Shown here: in pieces, positions 22,011-35,290 of the stretch
Layout: every line of letters begins with the position of its first letter
Position numbering within the stretch: the first letter of the stretch is position 1
From: Arctopsyche grandis
Taxonomy: Eukaryota > Arthropoda > Insecta > Trichoptera > Hydropsychidae
Direction: 5' to 3'
DNA: 64,000 bases
Assembly (NCBI RefSeq): GCF_051622035.1
Contig: NC_135358.1
Span: forward strand, 20,646,001-20,710,000
Program-made: the position numbers and the translations under genes
The notes under the pieces: generated by a model
The model's input: only the letters and a program-made list of their open reading frames with translations
What the model was told of the DNA's origin: nothing
Database searches by the model: none

Positions 22011-22224
22011 TCTAATATATAATTTCGAAAGAGACTTTTTATGTACATATGTATATGTAGGTATGTAAGTTTTGGGTCTTTACTAAAAAAACCAATTTAT
22101 ATTCAAATAAATTTAAATAAAATAAAACTATTCAAATAAATTGAATAAAATGTTTACTATTAGATTGGCCATGTTTAAGCGTTTTATATTACAAATACCG
22201 AGCGAAGCCGGGTAAAAACACTAG
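22011..22224 (+). mobile_element. Mini-Helitron (type 2), 214 bp
   Basis: Begins TCTAATATATAATTTCG after A and ends ACCGAGCGAAGCCGGGT..ACACTAG before T, matching 18063-18243 at both ends but with a longer centre. Confidence 0.8.
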
Positions 22225-23743
22225 TATATTATATTTTAGATTGGTCCTAGATTAGCTCAAAGTTATAGAGCAGGTTTTAAAAAACTCATTAAAATTTAAT
22301 TTGAATGAATAATAAAAATGAAATAACAAATGAAATTCGGTTGCTAATCAAACAATAAGAAAATTGAGTCATTTGAAATTAGCCGTGTTTGCTATAAACG
22401 CAATGCAAAATGGACATATTATCGCTATTAGGTAGGCCGTTTTCAATGTTTATAATCATATTCTAAGAAAAATATATACCATTATATCTTGAGAATCACA
22501 GCACTAATATAATATAACCTTATATATGTAAATGATACATGTTATGAATCTGCGATACTTTCCAAGAAGGAAAATATTATCTCGTAGCTGGTTTTCAAGA
22601 TAAAATGATAGGTCTTTATGATGTGTGATGTATATTAAACAGTTTTGATATATGGAATCTCATTATAATAAATAAATCTGTATAATTTCCATTCGTATAG
22701 AAACGATGAAAGCATGAAATGAAAACAATTGAAGTACGAAAATATTATAATTTTTTTCATCGATAGATGTCATTCATTAGTTCAAATAAATTAGATCAAT
22801 TATTGGGGTTGAAATTCAATAAACGGAATTGATATTGATTTAGTCCATTGATGTCAAGTAGCTGGATTAATTAATTTACAAGTAAATTTCTCACCTTTGC
22901 TTTGATACAATATGTATGTACGTACGTGGTGTGGATTTCAATTTATTTTTTTTTTACCTAAAGGAATAGAAACGCCTACTCTCACTAGTGCGAGTTGTTA
23001 TCGATTGCCACTGCAGTACTACATAGTAGTAATAGTAGTAGATACTGTTTCCTTTCCTCCCCTGGCAAGTTTTCTAATCAAACTTCCCGCGAAGAAAAAT
23101 AGCCGGCGTGTGCAGTTCACTTGTACGGTTGCCGCAACTGTTTACGCTGCCCGCATTCGCAAAATCCGGTTAAACCGTTTTTTTTTTAGCCGACCCCTAC
23201 CGGTAAAATGGGTAGGTGCGGTGCGCATCCGAAGCAGATTTGTTGCGCGACTGTTTGTTGCTGAGCTTTGCAAAGCTTCCGATCTCAATGTTTGAACTTT
23301 AAAAAGGAAAATAAAATTAATGACCATACAGATTTTTCCTCTCTTTTTTATTTTTATTTTTTTTAAATATTCAAAGTGGTGAAAATATTTATATTAAAAC
23401 TCTGTATCTACAAATTCAAATAGGCAATGAATTTTATGTCATACACACATACATACATATAAATATCATTCGAATAATATTGGCTTAAATTTAAATTTAA
23501 ATCAACAATATGTATGTAGTTAGATTAAGTTAGTTAGTTTAATAACGCATTGTCCTTGAAATTTAACGAGTGATTTAAGATAAATAACAGATGATCAACA
23601 AAAAATAAAATTCAGTGTAGAGCTTATCAATGTTTACTAAGTGTGACCCACTGAATTTGAACATGATAATGATTTTCCTCGGAACTCAATTATTATGCTA
23701 TTATTATTATTATTTATTATTTAATATTATTATTATGTACATA
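22225..23743. other. Intronic non-coding stretch
   Basis: AT-rich, apart from a GC-richer block at about 23040-23300. That block carries an open frame on each strand but no recognisable domain or splice context. Confidence 0.35.
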
Positions 23744-24140
23744 TCATCATCATCTACAGCTATTCACCATCCACTGCTAGATGAAAGCCTCTCCAACACG
23801 TTTTCATTCGTCTCTGTTTTGCGCAACTCTCATCCATCTCACTCCACACATTTTCCTAATTTAGTCTACCCATCTTCCTTGCGGTCTTCTTTTTATCCTT
23901 TTGCATTCTCTCGGGTACCATTCTAGAATTTCTTTTGACCACCTTTCGTCCATTCTTTTAGCCACGTGCCCCACCCATTGCCATTTCAATTTCTTCACTC
24001 TGTCCACTATATCCACAACCCTTGTCATACTTCTCATCCACTTATTCCATTTCCTGTCTTTCCTCGTTATACCAAGCATACAACGTTCCATACTTCTTTG
24101 AGTGCATTGGAATTTGTGTAGTAACTTGGCGTTTATGTAC
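23744..24140 (-). mobile_element. RTE-like LINE, 3' fragment with GAT-repeat tail
   Basis: The minus frame reads AKLLHKFQCTQRSMERCMLG, then KLKWQWVGHVAKRMDERW and LEWYPRECKRIKRRPQGRW, a conserved C-terminal stretch of RTE-type pol. It ends in GATGATGATG next to a short AT-rich run. Confidence 0.8.
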
Positions 24141-24319
24141 ATACATATATCTATTATCATTATATTACATTTATTTATTTTATCATTCATTTGGATTATC
24201 TACCTACATATATACATATTATTTATATGGATAAAAGGAATTGCACTATTGTCATTATTATCCGAAAAAAAAAATATTAGTATTATTATTATTTACAGTT
24301 TTTGAATTTTGTCTTCACA

Positions 24320-24530
24320 CAGCCAGAAGATTGGACGATAGATGGACGAAAAAGTGCTCGAATGGTACTCGAGAGAATGTAAAAGGGTGCACGGAAGGCC
24401 ACGAGGGAAATGGGTGGTTGAAATTAGTAAAATATGTGGGATTAGATTTCCTCAAAACAGAGATGAATGGAAGCGCGTTGGAGAGGCTTTCATTCAGTGG
24501 TGGATGGGAAATAGCTGTAAATATGTATGT
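24320..24530 (+). mobile_element. RTE-like LINE, 3' fragment, opposite orientation
   Basis: Encodes LEWYSRECKRVHGRPRGKW and NRDEWKRVGEAFIQWWMGN, overlapping the same pol region as 23744-24140 but on the other strand, so it is a separate insertion rather than a 5' inversion. Confidence 0.75.
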
Positions 24531-25139
24531 GCATATAAAATATATATCATTGTAATGTTTAAGTGTATCCAGGAAATAAAAATTTCAGCTCGCATATGAT
24601 AGTCACCAATGACTATGATCATTATGATCATTTTGAGGATGCGGTATGAACGTTATGAGCGGTGTGTCCGTTTTGAGGAAAATCGTTTATTTCCCTCGGC
24701 TGTGGGGGTTCTGTTTGATTGTTTCTATGTACCAGTGACACTGCCAAAACCCAGCTTTGTCTTTGAGATGTTAATGAGATCAGTTCCGTCGTCGGGGCGG
24801 TGGAAGGGAGAGAAGGGAGAGTGAAGGTATCGGCAATGGAAATAACCTTATTGCTTCCGGTGTGACAGTCGACCGATTCAATTCCAAATCAAGCGGGTGG
24901 CAAATTAATGTTTGGGAAGTGCGGTTGGTTCACTTTGATCGCTATATAATAATAATAATTGAGATTTGACTTATTCAATAGACATCGAAAATCGACTTAA
25001 CGGACGTTTACATACGTAAAATCTACGTAAAAATCATACGTAAAACCTTAAGATCTGTATTTACATACATATTATAATTACGTACTTTCATATAAATATA
25101 TAGGCATATTTCATTTCTTCGTTTCGTATATAACTATAA

Positions 25140-25845
25140 AACATAGTATGGTTATTACCCATATCTCTATCACACTCCTTTCCTTTTGGGCATGCATAGA
25201 ATTCCCTTGAACTTCGGAGAAATTTCTCATTAATTCGTTTTGTTCTCCAGCTTCAACGTGGTAATACGTCATGCCCGTCGTTGCTGGAACAGTTGGGACG
25301 TTATGTCCCTAATAATTATGTGCTTGGTAGACATCATCATTTGATAGTTCTATCTCCTGCCCGCACAGGTCTTTATCTCATATTTCAATCTACTTCTTAA
25401 TGAAATCGTTGCTGCCGTGCCTGAATGTGATATTTTCTACCTAAGTGAGAGTAGCTTATCAGAGATTATTTCCACCTATCTGTCTGGTAGCCTGCGCTCA
25501 TAATTATTTTCATAATTGTATGTGATTTATGAGTGGAGTTTTGATCTTTTCTCTTCCATTTGGGCCTCGCAGGGATGTTTTGTATTTAGGGCTGGTTCTT
25601 ATATGTATGTATATTGGTGCTGGCTGTAGATGTAAAATATTCCCTACTATGTACATATTTATTTATTTGATACGTTTATTTTATCTGCTTTTGTTTTTAT
25701 GGTTATTATACATATATTATTGTCTATATATATACACACAAATGCATAAATATTTTTTCTCTTCTCTCTTGCTTTATTTTGACCATTGTGGCTCCTGTAA
25801 TGTCACAATGGTCCAAACTTAAATATATCAATAAAAATTAATCAT
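25140..25845 (+). mobile_element. LINE family 1, 3' fragment
   Basis: Starts in the coding end (YPYLYHTPFL..GHA) and continues through RGNTSCPSLLEQLGRYVPNN into the 3' UTR. It ends at a stem-loop (GACCATTGTGGC..GTCACAATGGTCC, about 25780-25816) and an A/T-rich tail. The UTR matches 32290-33063. Confidence 0.75.
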
Positions 25846-26630
25846 ACAAATATTCAATTTAAGGAATGGATAGAGATTTGTCTGAATCGTTAATACATTT
25901 CAGCAATAAATATGTATATAAATAATTAACTTTTAGAACGGATTGCTTAACCTAATACAACATACATACATATGTACCTATGTATGTACATATCATACGA
26001 CTTTATGCACTTTGAATGCTATGTATCTATGTATGTAGGTTTAAACAAAGTTTATATGAGTGTCTTATTCGGCTCAAAATTAAAGCTCATTGTTTGGTTT
26101 CAGAAATATATGTGTTCTAGAAATGTTAATTTGGTAATTTCAAGGTCCTTCTGAATATAACTAATATCCTTCTTTTTTCATTGAAACTTTTCTATGACAT
26201 TTCTTAATCAAATAGTATCCCATTATGTTAGTGAGTATTATCTACTTAGACAAAATTTTATTATATCTATATTTAAAAATACATACATATGTACATAGGT
26301 GTATTTTGTAGTCAATTCGGAAAACATATTTTCGACGGCTTGGCACTTATGTATACACCCTACTAGCGTTAACGTCTTTAGTTAAAAATTTATTGATGTT
26401 CTTCTTTTTATTTTTGTTCACAGATGCTGAATTGTAACTTCGACGTGAAAGTTCGGTAAATTTAAGATGTTTGAGTGTAGCAAATCTGAAGTGGTAGTAG
26501 TCATGTGCCGTCGATGGGAAAATTGGTGTTCGGCGAAATTGCTCATCGACAATTTGGCTCCGGCTTGAAGCGACGACCCTCGTACTAAGCAAATAGTCGA
26601 AAAGAACTGACAGGACAAACGGTGGACAAG

Positions 26631-27308
26631 ATGGACGAGAACAACGGAAAGTTGAGGCAACATAGTGACTTGCCGGAAACGCACCGGTACGCCAGCATCT
26701 CCAGGATCCGCAACGAGTCGGCTCCCTCTTGCGACCCCACCGGCTCTGGGGCCATTAAGAAGATAACGAGCGAGGCCATAATGACTTGTCAGAACTCGCC
26801 GGCGGTTAAGCGAAAGCTCCAGGTCACAATTGACCCGTCGGCGTTCGTCAAACCGGGCATATGCACCCCCCTGTGCAAGAGGAAGCTGGACGGACCCGGG
26901 ATGATTATGAGGGACAAGAACAGCGGCAGCTTCCCCAATACTCCTCAGGCTTTGAGGAGGGCTGAAATCGCCCAGGGGATGTTGTCCGTCAGCAACTCGC
27001 CGGTGGTATCCCGCAGGAGCGAGCTCATCTCCGACAGTGTCTCCATTCACAGCTCGTCTCCGCTCATCAGCAGGAGGTCGGAGATCCTGTTCCAGGGCGA
27101 GAGTGCTTCCAGCAGTGCGGCGAGCTCTCCTCTCTTGAATCGGAAAGCTTTCGGATCGCCAGCCAGGAGTATCGGGGAACCTGGCGTCTTCAGCTCCCCG
27201 GCTCACTCGATCATCATAGACGACGATTGCGAGGAGATGGACTTCAGCGAGGTGCCGACGGATCAGACTATCGTCGCTGGTTGGCTCAAGTTTCGAGACA
27301 ACAAAAGG
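26631..27308 (+). CDS. PH-domain protein resembling Dok-7, first coding exon
   Basis: PH-domain adaptors dock at membranes and couple receptors to signalling. This exon encodes 226 residues. A TTCACAG acceptor at 26423 opens it, an in-frame stop lies at 26586, and ATG 26631 has a good context (AAGATGG). The N-terminal part is disordered and Ser/Pro-rich, with four S-P-x-x-x-[RK]-[RK]-like motifs (about 55-62, 122-129, 142-149 and 155-162) that look like proline-directed kinase sites. An acidic patch (about 186-196) precedes VAGWLKFRDNKR, the start of a PH domain. The exon ends in phase 0 at GTATGT (27309). The next exon is at 52350-52395. Dok-7 proteins share the G..K.RD.K.WK.RW..V..K.SP.AD pattern, but they begin near the PH domain, so the long leader differs. 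Family placement is an inference. Confidence 0.75.
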
Positions 27309-30160
27309 GTATGTTTGATTTATTTGATATTTTATAGTCGACTTCCTGCGTTCTTCGCAAATTTTAATATTTCAAAGTCAGTATTGTTACTTCGAATAGA
27401 AAAAAATATATTATTTGAATAAAATTTTATTTATAAGTTCAAAGAAAGCCATTTTTTTTTCAATTTATAATCAAAAATAGAAAAAAATGAGAGCTCCTTG
27501 GCTATGGTGTCCCTAGGCACGTGCCTATTCTGCTGCACCTTTAAGCCGGTCCTGTGTGTGGTGATACTTACTATTGCTATCGATTATCAAGGCGATGCGT
27601 TGTATTAATATGTACACGGTTTAATGCAGTGATAATATTATGTTGGAAAAAATTGCAAGTAATGTATAAAAAAAAATGTAAAATATTTTTAACGCATTCA
27701 TTTTTTATTGTGCTGTGACGGAAGTTGCAAGTTTAATTAAAAAAATAATAATCAAGAACTGTGAACGCTTTATAGGAAACGCACTAAGAAATCAAAGCTT
27801 AATAGAAAAGAAAATTTGCATCGTAATATCCGTTAAGAGTCGTGATTAGCATTTTATTTCGCGAATATTATAAATGACATTATTAATCTTCGCCAAGCGT
27901 TACTTTGCGTTTCGCATTGTTCTAACGATCCTCAAATTGCTCTTTTTTTGTTCGTAAAATTTTTACAAAAACAAAAAATAATTAAGGACACCGCTTAAAA
28001 AGACGCGACAGGGTCATCGCTGACACATAAATTCTTGTTTATTGCTCGAAACGAATGAAAAACGTCGTCATATTTTGTTTTTAGCTTTCTGTTTATGTAT
28101 TTTCGTAGATTGCAACTATGTATGTATGTATGTAGAATGTGAGACGGGTCGGATATTGGAAAGATCCTTTTATGCGAACCGATATCACATGTAACTTCAT
28201 ATATATATATATATATATGTATAATACATATCATACTAGTGTAATGTGTTTTTAAGATTGTTTGCCGACGGCAAAGAAACAAATCAATCAGTATTACTAT
28301 ATACCAAAACTTAACGATCCGCGCTAGTATGTATACAGAAAAAGGAAGGGATCATAACTACTTAGTCACGTAACCGTCGTATATTAATCTTCAGTTAATG
28401 CACCGATAGATAACTAATGAGAGAACAGTTCAAACGTCACGTTAATCCATTCGTCATGTTCACGTGATGGTCTCATATTTTATTCGCAGGAAATGTCAAA
28501 CTGTGCAGACAATACAAATTAGTCGGCCTGCTCTATCCAACCTGCCAATATGGCCCAACTTGATTAGCACAATGACTGATACTGATCGATAATGAGGTAT
28601 GAATACAATACATATATGCGTACAGTGTCGAGAACAGATTGTCTAAGGTTTTTATTTTAATACAAAAAAGGTTTTTGTTTACATTCAGTATATGTATTGT
28701 AAAGAAAGAAAGCAAAATAAAATTCTAAAATGTGATGGGACTTCAAAAGCGGATTTTGTGTATATAATGCCATACTTTCACTGTGAATGTGAATGTCAAC
28801 ATGTTTCTTCTATCTGTATAATTACGACTTTATAAGAGGGTGGTGGTATGTTTGTTTTCGGATTAAAAAACTTGACTGGAACGTACAGTTAAGTGAGCAC
28901 AAATAGTGTTGCAGCAGCAAGTAGCTCAGGTGAAAGCTCTAGTTGGCTACCGGCACAAAAGTACAAAAGGAAAGCTTCAAAAGGAAATACTCGCTCGGAG
29001 AGCAGACGTCATGATTAAAAGTTGCCTCGTTACATACAGACGACCGTTCGTTTGTTCGGTGTCAAATATTTCCGGTACTTTCTATATGTATATATACATA
29101 TGTATATAAATAAGTGATAAAATAATGAAATTTCGACTTGCGATTCACTTACTCAAATGCACATGTTTGCACGTTATTTTATCTGTGTCGTGGCGGGATG
29201 TGTATCCACATGTATACTCATACATATAATGGTGTATGCGTTCGCAGTTTCAGGGTGTCCAGGTGTCCCGTCGTGATATATGTGGTGTCTGAAAGACGTT
29301 GCAACTACCTACTTGTAGACCGTAATGGACGTCGCGTGTCAACCGGAAGTGGATGCGTCTGCAAATGCCGTTTGGCAACTCGATACATCCTAGTCGGGAT
29401 TTCGGCGAAATGCATTCCGGTTGAATTTATTCCGCTCGGTTATAAATTGATCGCGTGCATGTGTGATGAAATTGTAAATGGATTCGTTGTACTGTTTTTC
29501 TGCATTCCGGTTGTTGATTTTCTTTTGACTTTTTGGTGTATGTAAATAAGTAGGTTTATTATTGAAATATTTTTGCTATTGAAATTTTCAGTGTTTATGG
29601 TCTAATCAATAAAATTACCCACTCATATGATACATTGAAGTAAGCTATGTATTTTACATCTGATAATACATGAAGATAAGATTTCGTTATTCAATTATTG
29701 TGTAAATATGTACATACATACATATATTGAAACATTTTTGTTAGTTTATGACCAATATTACTCTGATTTATTTTCCTTTTGTAAAAAGAAAATTTATATA
29801 AATTGAATCCACAATTAGCGATAGCAGCTCTGATATTTGAAGATACTTTTGTATCAATTTGTATACTACACAGACAACTTTCTTATTTTAAATGTTTTTT
29901 TTAGTTATATTTTACAATGGTGCACATGACGGGCTTTACCCGTGAGCGAAACCAATGTTATTAATAATAATAACTTTTTATTTCAGACGATAGGGAGAAT
30001 AGTGAAATCCCCATCGTCCATATAAATAATTGAACGATAAAAGAAATTAATATAATATAATAATAAATAATAAATAGTAATAAATAATAAAGAGTAAAAA
30101 ATAATAATAATAATAACAAGAAAGTCAATTTATTAAGCTTGCCCATACATATTTACATTT
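27309..30160 (+). other. Left part of the 25-kb PH-gene intron
   Basis: AT-rich with (TATG)n and (TA)n runs. At about 27502-27555 a GC-richer piece, ending AAGCCGGTCCTG, resembles one terminus of a hAT-like element; no partner end was found. I see no exon. Confidence 0.4.
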
Positions 30161-30179
30161 ATAAATTTATATGCCACCT

Positions 30180-30475
30180 TTCCCAAAAAGTATAAATTGA
30201 TATTCAAATAGTGGTAAAAAATAGTAGGTGGGATGGTTTATGCAATTTGATGAGGTGCTGTTCCAATAATGAAAACAAATAAATTGGAAAACTCTGATAG
30301 AAAACAATCGAGTTGAAGTTACAAATATCCAAGTCTGACTAGCAGCACTGCAGAAATATTCCGAATAAATTCTCTTCAATCGAGGTCAACCCAGGGCTCG
30401 AACCCGGAAACCACTTCGTGGTTAACATTAACGCAAGCATCGAGCTTTACTGCTAGCTAGATATCTAGATCTGTT
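30180..30475 (-). mobile_element. SINE, minus strand, variant head
   Basis: On the minus strand: TAGCAGTAAAGCTCGATGCT head, B-box CCGGGTTCGAGCCC, GTCAGACTTGG junction and the TATCAGAGTTTTCCAATTTA core. Confidence 0.65.
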
Positions 30476-30782
30476 CCGCAAGAAAACTAAAAAAAAGTAA
30501 GAAAGGAAAATAGTGAAATGAAATTATGAGAAAACATGATACAGGATTTATTGTCTCCTTACATTTCAGAAATGTTTTAAAATTTTATTTTCTTTTTTCA
30601 CGCTTTTCCGTTAAACAGATTCAGTGCGTTATAGGAGAGTTGAATAAATTGGAGGCTTACGACCTGCATAAGTACTTTCAGAAATAAAATTAACTTTTTC
30701 CAAGTTATTAATTTCCATATCTTGTTCAAATCTAAATCAAAATTATAGAGAATAATATTGTAATTTTTTTTAAGATAAGATA

Positions 30783-31158
30783 AGCCAGCAGCATAGCTCG
30801 ATCGTTAAACTTCTGCTTAGCGTCGATTGGCGCCGGGTTCGATCCCATGAGCTGATCTCGATGGAAAATAATTTTTCTGCCAATTTTTTCTGATTTCATT
30901 GTTGAAACGGCTCCCGATTAAAAATTTACTAAAAATCCTTCCTACCTACTATGTCACCACTATTTGAGTATGAGTAATGTACAATAAAATGTATGTACAA
31001 TTCATAGATGTCTCGTTAATTTGCAAGTTTTCAGTGTTTTTCGTAATTCAGCGATTTGTAAAATAAAATTGCTGTATTGTTTATAATTGGCCAGGAAGGC
31101 GCATTGGGTTTTACCTGTAAGGCCTTCCTGGTATAAAATGTAATGTAAAAAAAAAAGA
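30783..31158 (+). mobile_element. SINE with tRNA-like head and stem-loop tail
   Basis: The head (CAGCAGCATAGCTCG, B-box GGGTTCGATCCC), core and tail pair CAGGAAGGC..GCCTTCCTG all match 8461-8917, with a deletion after the head. Confidence 0.8.
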
Positions 31159-31159
31159 T

Positions 31160-32289
31160 GGTCTTAGATATAAAATAATTAGGATGTGAATTGTACAGGT
31201 TCATAATAAACGAGCAATATGAACCACACATGTAAATAGCGCATTAACGAGTACGAGCGTCATCAGACTTTCTAATTGTATGAAATTTATTTCTTTCATT
31301 CGAGCAATGAATTTTTTATCGTCAATAATATAGGGTCGAAGCAATTAAAAGCCTAATTTTCGAGGGACCTTTACCGTGCATATTATTCCTGGATGCGTAG
31401 ACGTGCAAGCCTCCGCCGGCAATATCGGCAATCCTTTCTCTAGGCCCTTCGCGCACTTTTCATTAAAAACATAAAGGGCATCCCCTCGACCCTCTCTCAA
31501 CCTTCCCTGCTTCTCTGCAGCCGCGTTCTCGGCCCTCGAGGCCGGGAGAGAGAGCGAAAAAATGTGGAAATAGGAAATAATTGAGACCGGGGCACTTGTC
31601 GGGAATTTCTCATTCTGGCGCCACGACGAATAATTTAAACGCTAACTCGCGAACAAACCGACGAAGGAACACCTCGACTTTGAATAGGTATATTTTTTCG
31701 GCATTGTCCTCCAAGGAAGAGTACATTTATATATTTTTTCGCAGCTTTCTTGAACGCAGATATTCTCTTATATAAAAAAAGAAAATAATAATAATAGACG
31801 GTGATAGTGAACGTTCGTTAAGTTGCGGAAACTTTGGCAATATTGTAGCGTCTCAACGAAATAACTCAATAAAGTGCCCTCGGCTATCGGGTCCATAGTG
31901 GTAAATGTTCGATGGATTCGCTTTATCGAACGCCGGCAAATCCCAAAAGAGCTCTTCGGTAATTAACAATGACGTCCACTTAACTGTGTGTACTATTATT
32001 TTAGTTGGTTATTTCGGCGTGGAGATTAAATCAATATTATTTATTATTATTACTATATCGGATGCGTGTAGGTGATAATTAATTTTTCTCTAATATTCGG
32101 CAGTCGTAAGGTTTATCGAATGTAATTGTCTTTAAATTAGATCTATTTTTATTTTATTTTACCTACTTACTTATTCACATTAAAAAGACTACATGATATT
32201 TGAATTCGAAATATGTGTATAAATCTTTTCAGAAAATTAAAATTAATATTCAGACTATACTTTGTATAATCTAGCAAAAAATAAATTTA
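31160..32289. other. Intronic non-repetitive island
   Basis: About 31320-31980 is GC-richer and free of recognised repeats, with clusters such as CTCGAGGCCGGGAGAGAGAG. No splice-bounded frame is convincing. It is a candidate regulatory block. Confidence 0.35.
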
Positions 32290-33063
32290 AATAATAATTC
32301 TTTATGTTCCTAATAATTATGTGCGTGGTAGACATCATTATTTGATGGTTGTATGTACCTTCTGTTCGCACAGTTCTTTTCGAATGGCTCCTATTCCAAG
32401 ACCTATTCGACTTCCTAATGAAATCGTTGCTTTTGAGCCTGAATGTGATATTTTCAACCTTTGTTTGCGTAAATCATCGGATACTATTCTAACCTATTTT
32501 TTTTGTCTGGTAGTCTGAGCTCATCATTTTTTTAATAATTGCATGTGATGTATGAGTGGAATTTTGATTTACTCTCTTCCATTTGGCCTCACAGGGATGT
32601 TTTGTATTTACAGTTGGTTCTTATTTATTGGAACTGGCTGTAGGTGCAAGACATTGATATTTTTACTTTATTTGCTATTATTATAATGCTATTGTTTTTT
32701 ATGATTATGTATAAATGTATTTTTGTCTGTGTACATACATATATATGTATGTATATATACAGACCTATACATACATACATATGTATATATTTTTATTTTT
32801 CTTTCCCTATTTTTCTTTTATAAGACATTCCCTTCTTTGTTGTTTATAATTTGTAATTTTCTATTATCCGCTACTATTTTAATGTCTTATTTTTATGATG
32901 GTGTTAAATGTATTTGTGTATATACATTACATATGTTTTGTTTTCGTTATCTCTAATTCCTATAGTTATTATTTTGTTTCGTTTCTGTTATATTTTTGAC
33001 CATAATGGCGCATTAGGAATTCCTGTAATGCCACAATGATTCAAACTTTAAATAAATAAATAT
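32290..33063 (+). mobile_element. LINE family 1, 3' UTR fragment
   Basis: Matches 25300-25640 over the UTR (CCTAATAATTATGTGC, CTCACAGGGATGTTTTGTATTT) and ends with the family stem-loop (ATGGCGCATTAGG..CCTGTAATGCCAC, about 33003-33045) and AAATAAATAAATA. Confidence 0.75.
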
Positions 33064-33121
33064 CAACTACCAAACTTCTAATATCCTCGGATGGTCAATG
33101 AATATGATTCAAATTATATAA

Positions 33122-33480
33122 ATCATCATCATCATCATCTCCAGCCATTCACCATCCACTGCTGGACGAAGACATCTCCAACACGCTTCCACTCGTCTCT
33201 GCTTTGCGCAACTCTCAGTCATCTCACCCAACACATTTTCCTAATTTCGTCTAACCATCTTCCCTGCGGTCTTCTCTTTACCCTTTGGAATTCTCTCGGG
33301 TACCATTCTAGCACTTCTTTTGTCCACCTTTCATCCATTATTTTAGCTACGTGGCCCACCCATTGCCATTTAAATCTCTTCACTCTATCCACTATATTCA
33401 CTACCCTTGTGGTGCTCCTCACCCATGTATTCCGTTTCTTGTCTTTCCTCGTTATGTAGAAAATACAACGTCCATACTTC
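33122..33480 (-). mobile_element. RTE-like LINE, 3' fragment with GAT-repeat tail
   Basis: The minus frame reads RSTTRVVNIVDRVKRFKWQW and DERWTKEVLEWYPRE; the 3' end is GATGATGATGATGATGATT. Closely related to 23744-24140. Confidence 0.8.
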
Positions 33481-33539
33481 TTTGATTATATTAATAAGTA
33501 TGTAATAATATTAAAAATTTAAAGATTGGCTATATGATT

Positions 33540-33737
33540 TTTTCGCGTTATGACTGAAGATGATGGCGTAAAGGCGTGATTAATCGTTTATGACCATCGC
33601 TTTGCTCTTTCATTGTGAAATCGAGGATAAATGATTTTTTTCCTCGCTTTGGAATATTTAACGGGACGCAAGTTTCGAGTGTCTTATTTGCATTGGAGAT
33701 CCGTTTTAGAGCATTCCACAGGTTTTTTTTCCCATCT

Positions 33738-33787
<50 letters not shown>

Positions 33788-35159
33788 ATTTTAATAATGT
33801 TTTAAAACGCTTCCTTTTTTGCAGTGCAATTTTAAATCTTGTATTAAATTAAATGGATTTTTTTATTGCTTTATAAATTGTACGCCTACTTATTTCACAG
33901 GATTGAATGTGGGCGACTTCTGGGTCGGGGGATTTTCTTATACATATGTTCTGCAGATGAAAATACTTCGGCGAAGAGAAAATGTGACACTTACACGCTT
34001 TCCCTCGGCGACTTTATCGATTGTCGTTATCGAACGCTCAATAAATTTTCCGGCATGTCGGAAAAAGAAACACGTGTTGAATTTTTTAAAATCTTATTGG
34101 GTCTATTTGTACTTTTAGGTTATATATTATATATTAAAAGTTCAAAGTGTTAAACCAAAGAGTATATTCAATAGAAGGTGTATTGTTTTTAATGATATGA
34201 ATTCAGTATCGATTCCTGTATTATTTGGGTTCAAATCATATTTTTCAAAGGCGGATAATTTTTCTTTGGAATAATTTTAAGTATGTGGGTGCTCTGTATG
34301 TATGTGGGTTTGTAACGATGTACAGGCGTCAGATCAAATAATCATCATCCCTCAATAGTGCGGGGGAGGACATCATCTGGCGTCGTTATTGCAGTCGCGT
34401 ACACATACACACCCTCGTTTCAGGAATTACTCTTCATTAAGCCGCAACGTGCGACTGCTTCAACCGACCACCCCCTACCACCCCCTAGTCCCTCCCTAAT
34501 GCAAAAATTGCAGTAATTTATAAAGTACGTACCACACTCGTAAATATCACTTTTGGCGTCTGCGCCAATCCGCCCAACCCCGAGCCACCCCCTCCCCCCG
34601 TCGCTAAATCATATCGGCAGGGGTAGGAGAGAGAGACAGAGAACAGAGCACATTCGTAATTACGAATGCCCGCACTTTGCCAATTTCACTACGTCATTGT
34701 GCGTAATGCTTTCTAACTATCGGCTGTGCGATTACCATTTTTTTTTCATCTGTATTACGTTATATTATATTATACGTATACATATGTATGTATGTGTGTT
34801 GGTAGATATACATATGTATTGGTGGCCAGTAGTTATGTCGAACTAAATTGATGCGTTGGTTTTGAATGGGGGAAATTCGCATTGGAGCAGGAAAAGTTGG
34901 TCCATAGAAAATTAATTTTCATCGAGGACGTTGTCCAATTACAATAATATTTTCCGCGAATGATGGGGCGTTGACAATACGTATTGAGGGTTTTCATTTA
35001 AAAAATTTTGCACTGAACCTCAATCAGTATAATATTGATGTTCATTCTACGTATGAATATTTTTGAATTAAGCTCGTTACCAAGTCGTGTAATTTCTATT
35101 TTAAATTTTTAACTGCACATACCCATACGTATTTTGTATGTTTTGAAGTATTTTTGTGG
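33540..35159. other. Intronic DNA with non-repetitive islands
   Basis: Blocks at about 33540-34130 and 34340-34720 lack recognised repeats other than the CT run and are GC-richer than the rest. Open frames occur but without domains or matched splice sites. Confidence 0.3.
33740..33783 (+). repeat. (CT)n microsatellite
   Basis: About 40 bases of nearly uninterrupted CT repeats. Confidence 0.9.
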
Positions 35160-35290
35160 TGTTGTTGGTTTGGGTAATTGGGTAAAGTCGATTGTTTCCT
35201 ATCAATTTGCCAATTTATTTGGTTTAATTTTCCTCAGAAATTGGCTCACATCTTCTCTCTTTTGTCATCTTATTTGTTTTTAATATACAT
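35160..35290 (+). mobile_element. SINE core fragment
   Basis: Contains GTTTCCTATCAATTTGCCAA and TTTGGTTTAATTTTCCTC, the diverged SINE core without a head. Confidence 0.45.

Noticed and set aside
23744-24530. Twin-primed (5'-inverted) single RTE insertion
   Set aside because: Both halves contain the same 3' portion of pol, so they cannot be two parts of one cDNA.
26418-27206. 262-residue open frame on the minus strand
   Set aside because: It is the antisense of the PH-gene coding exon, whose composition keeps the other strand open; no domain is visible.
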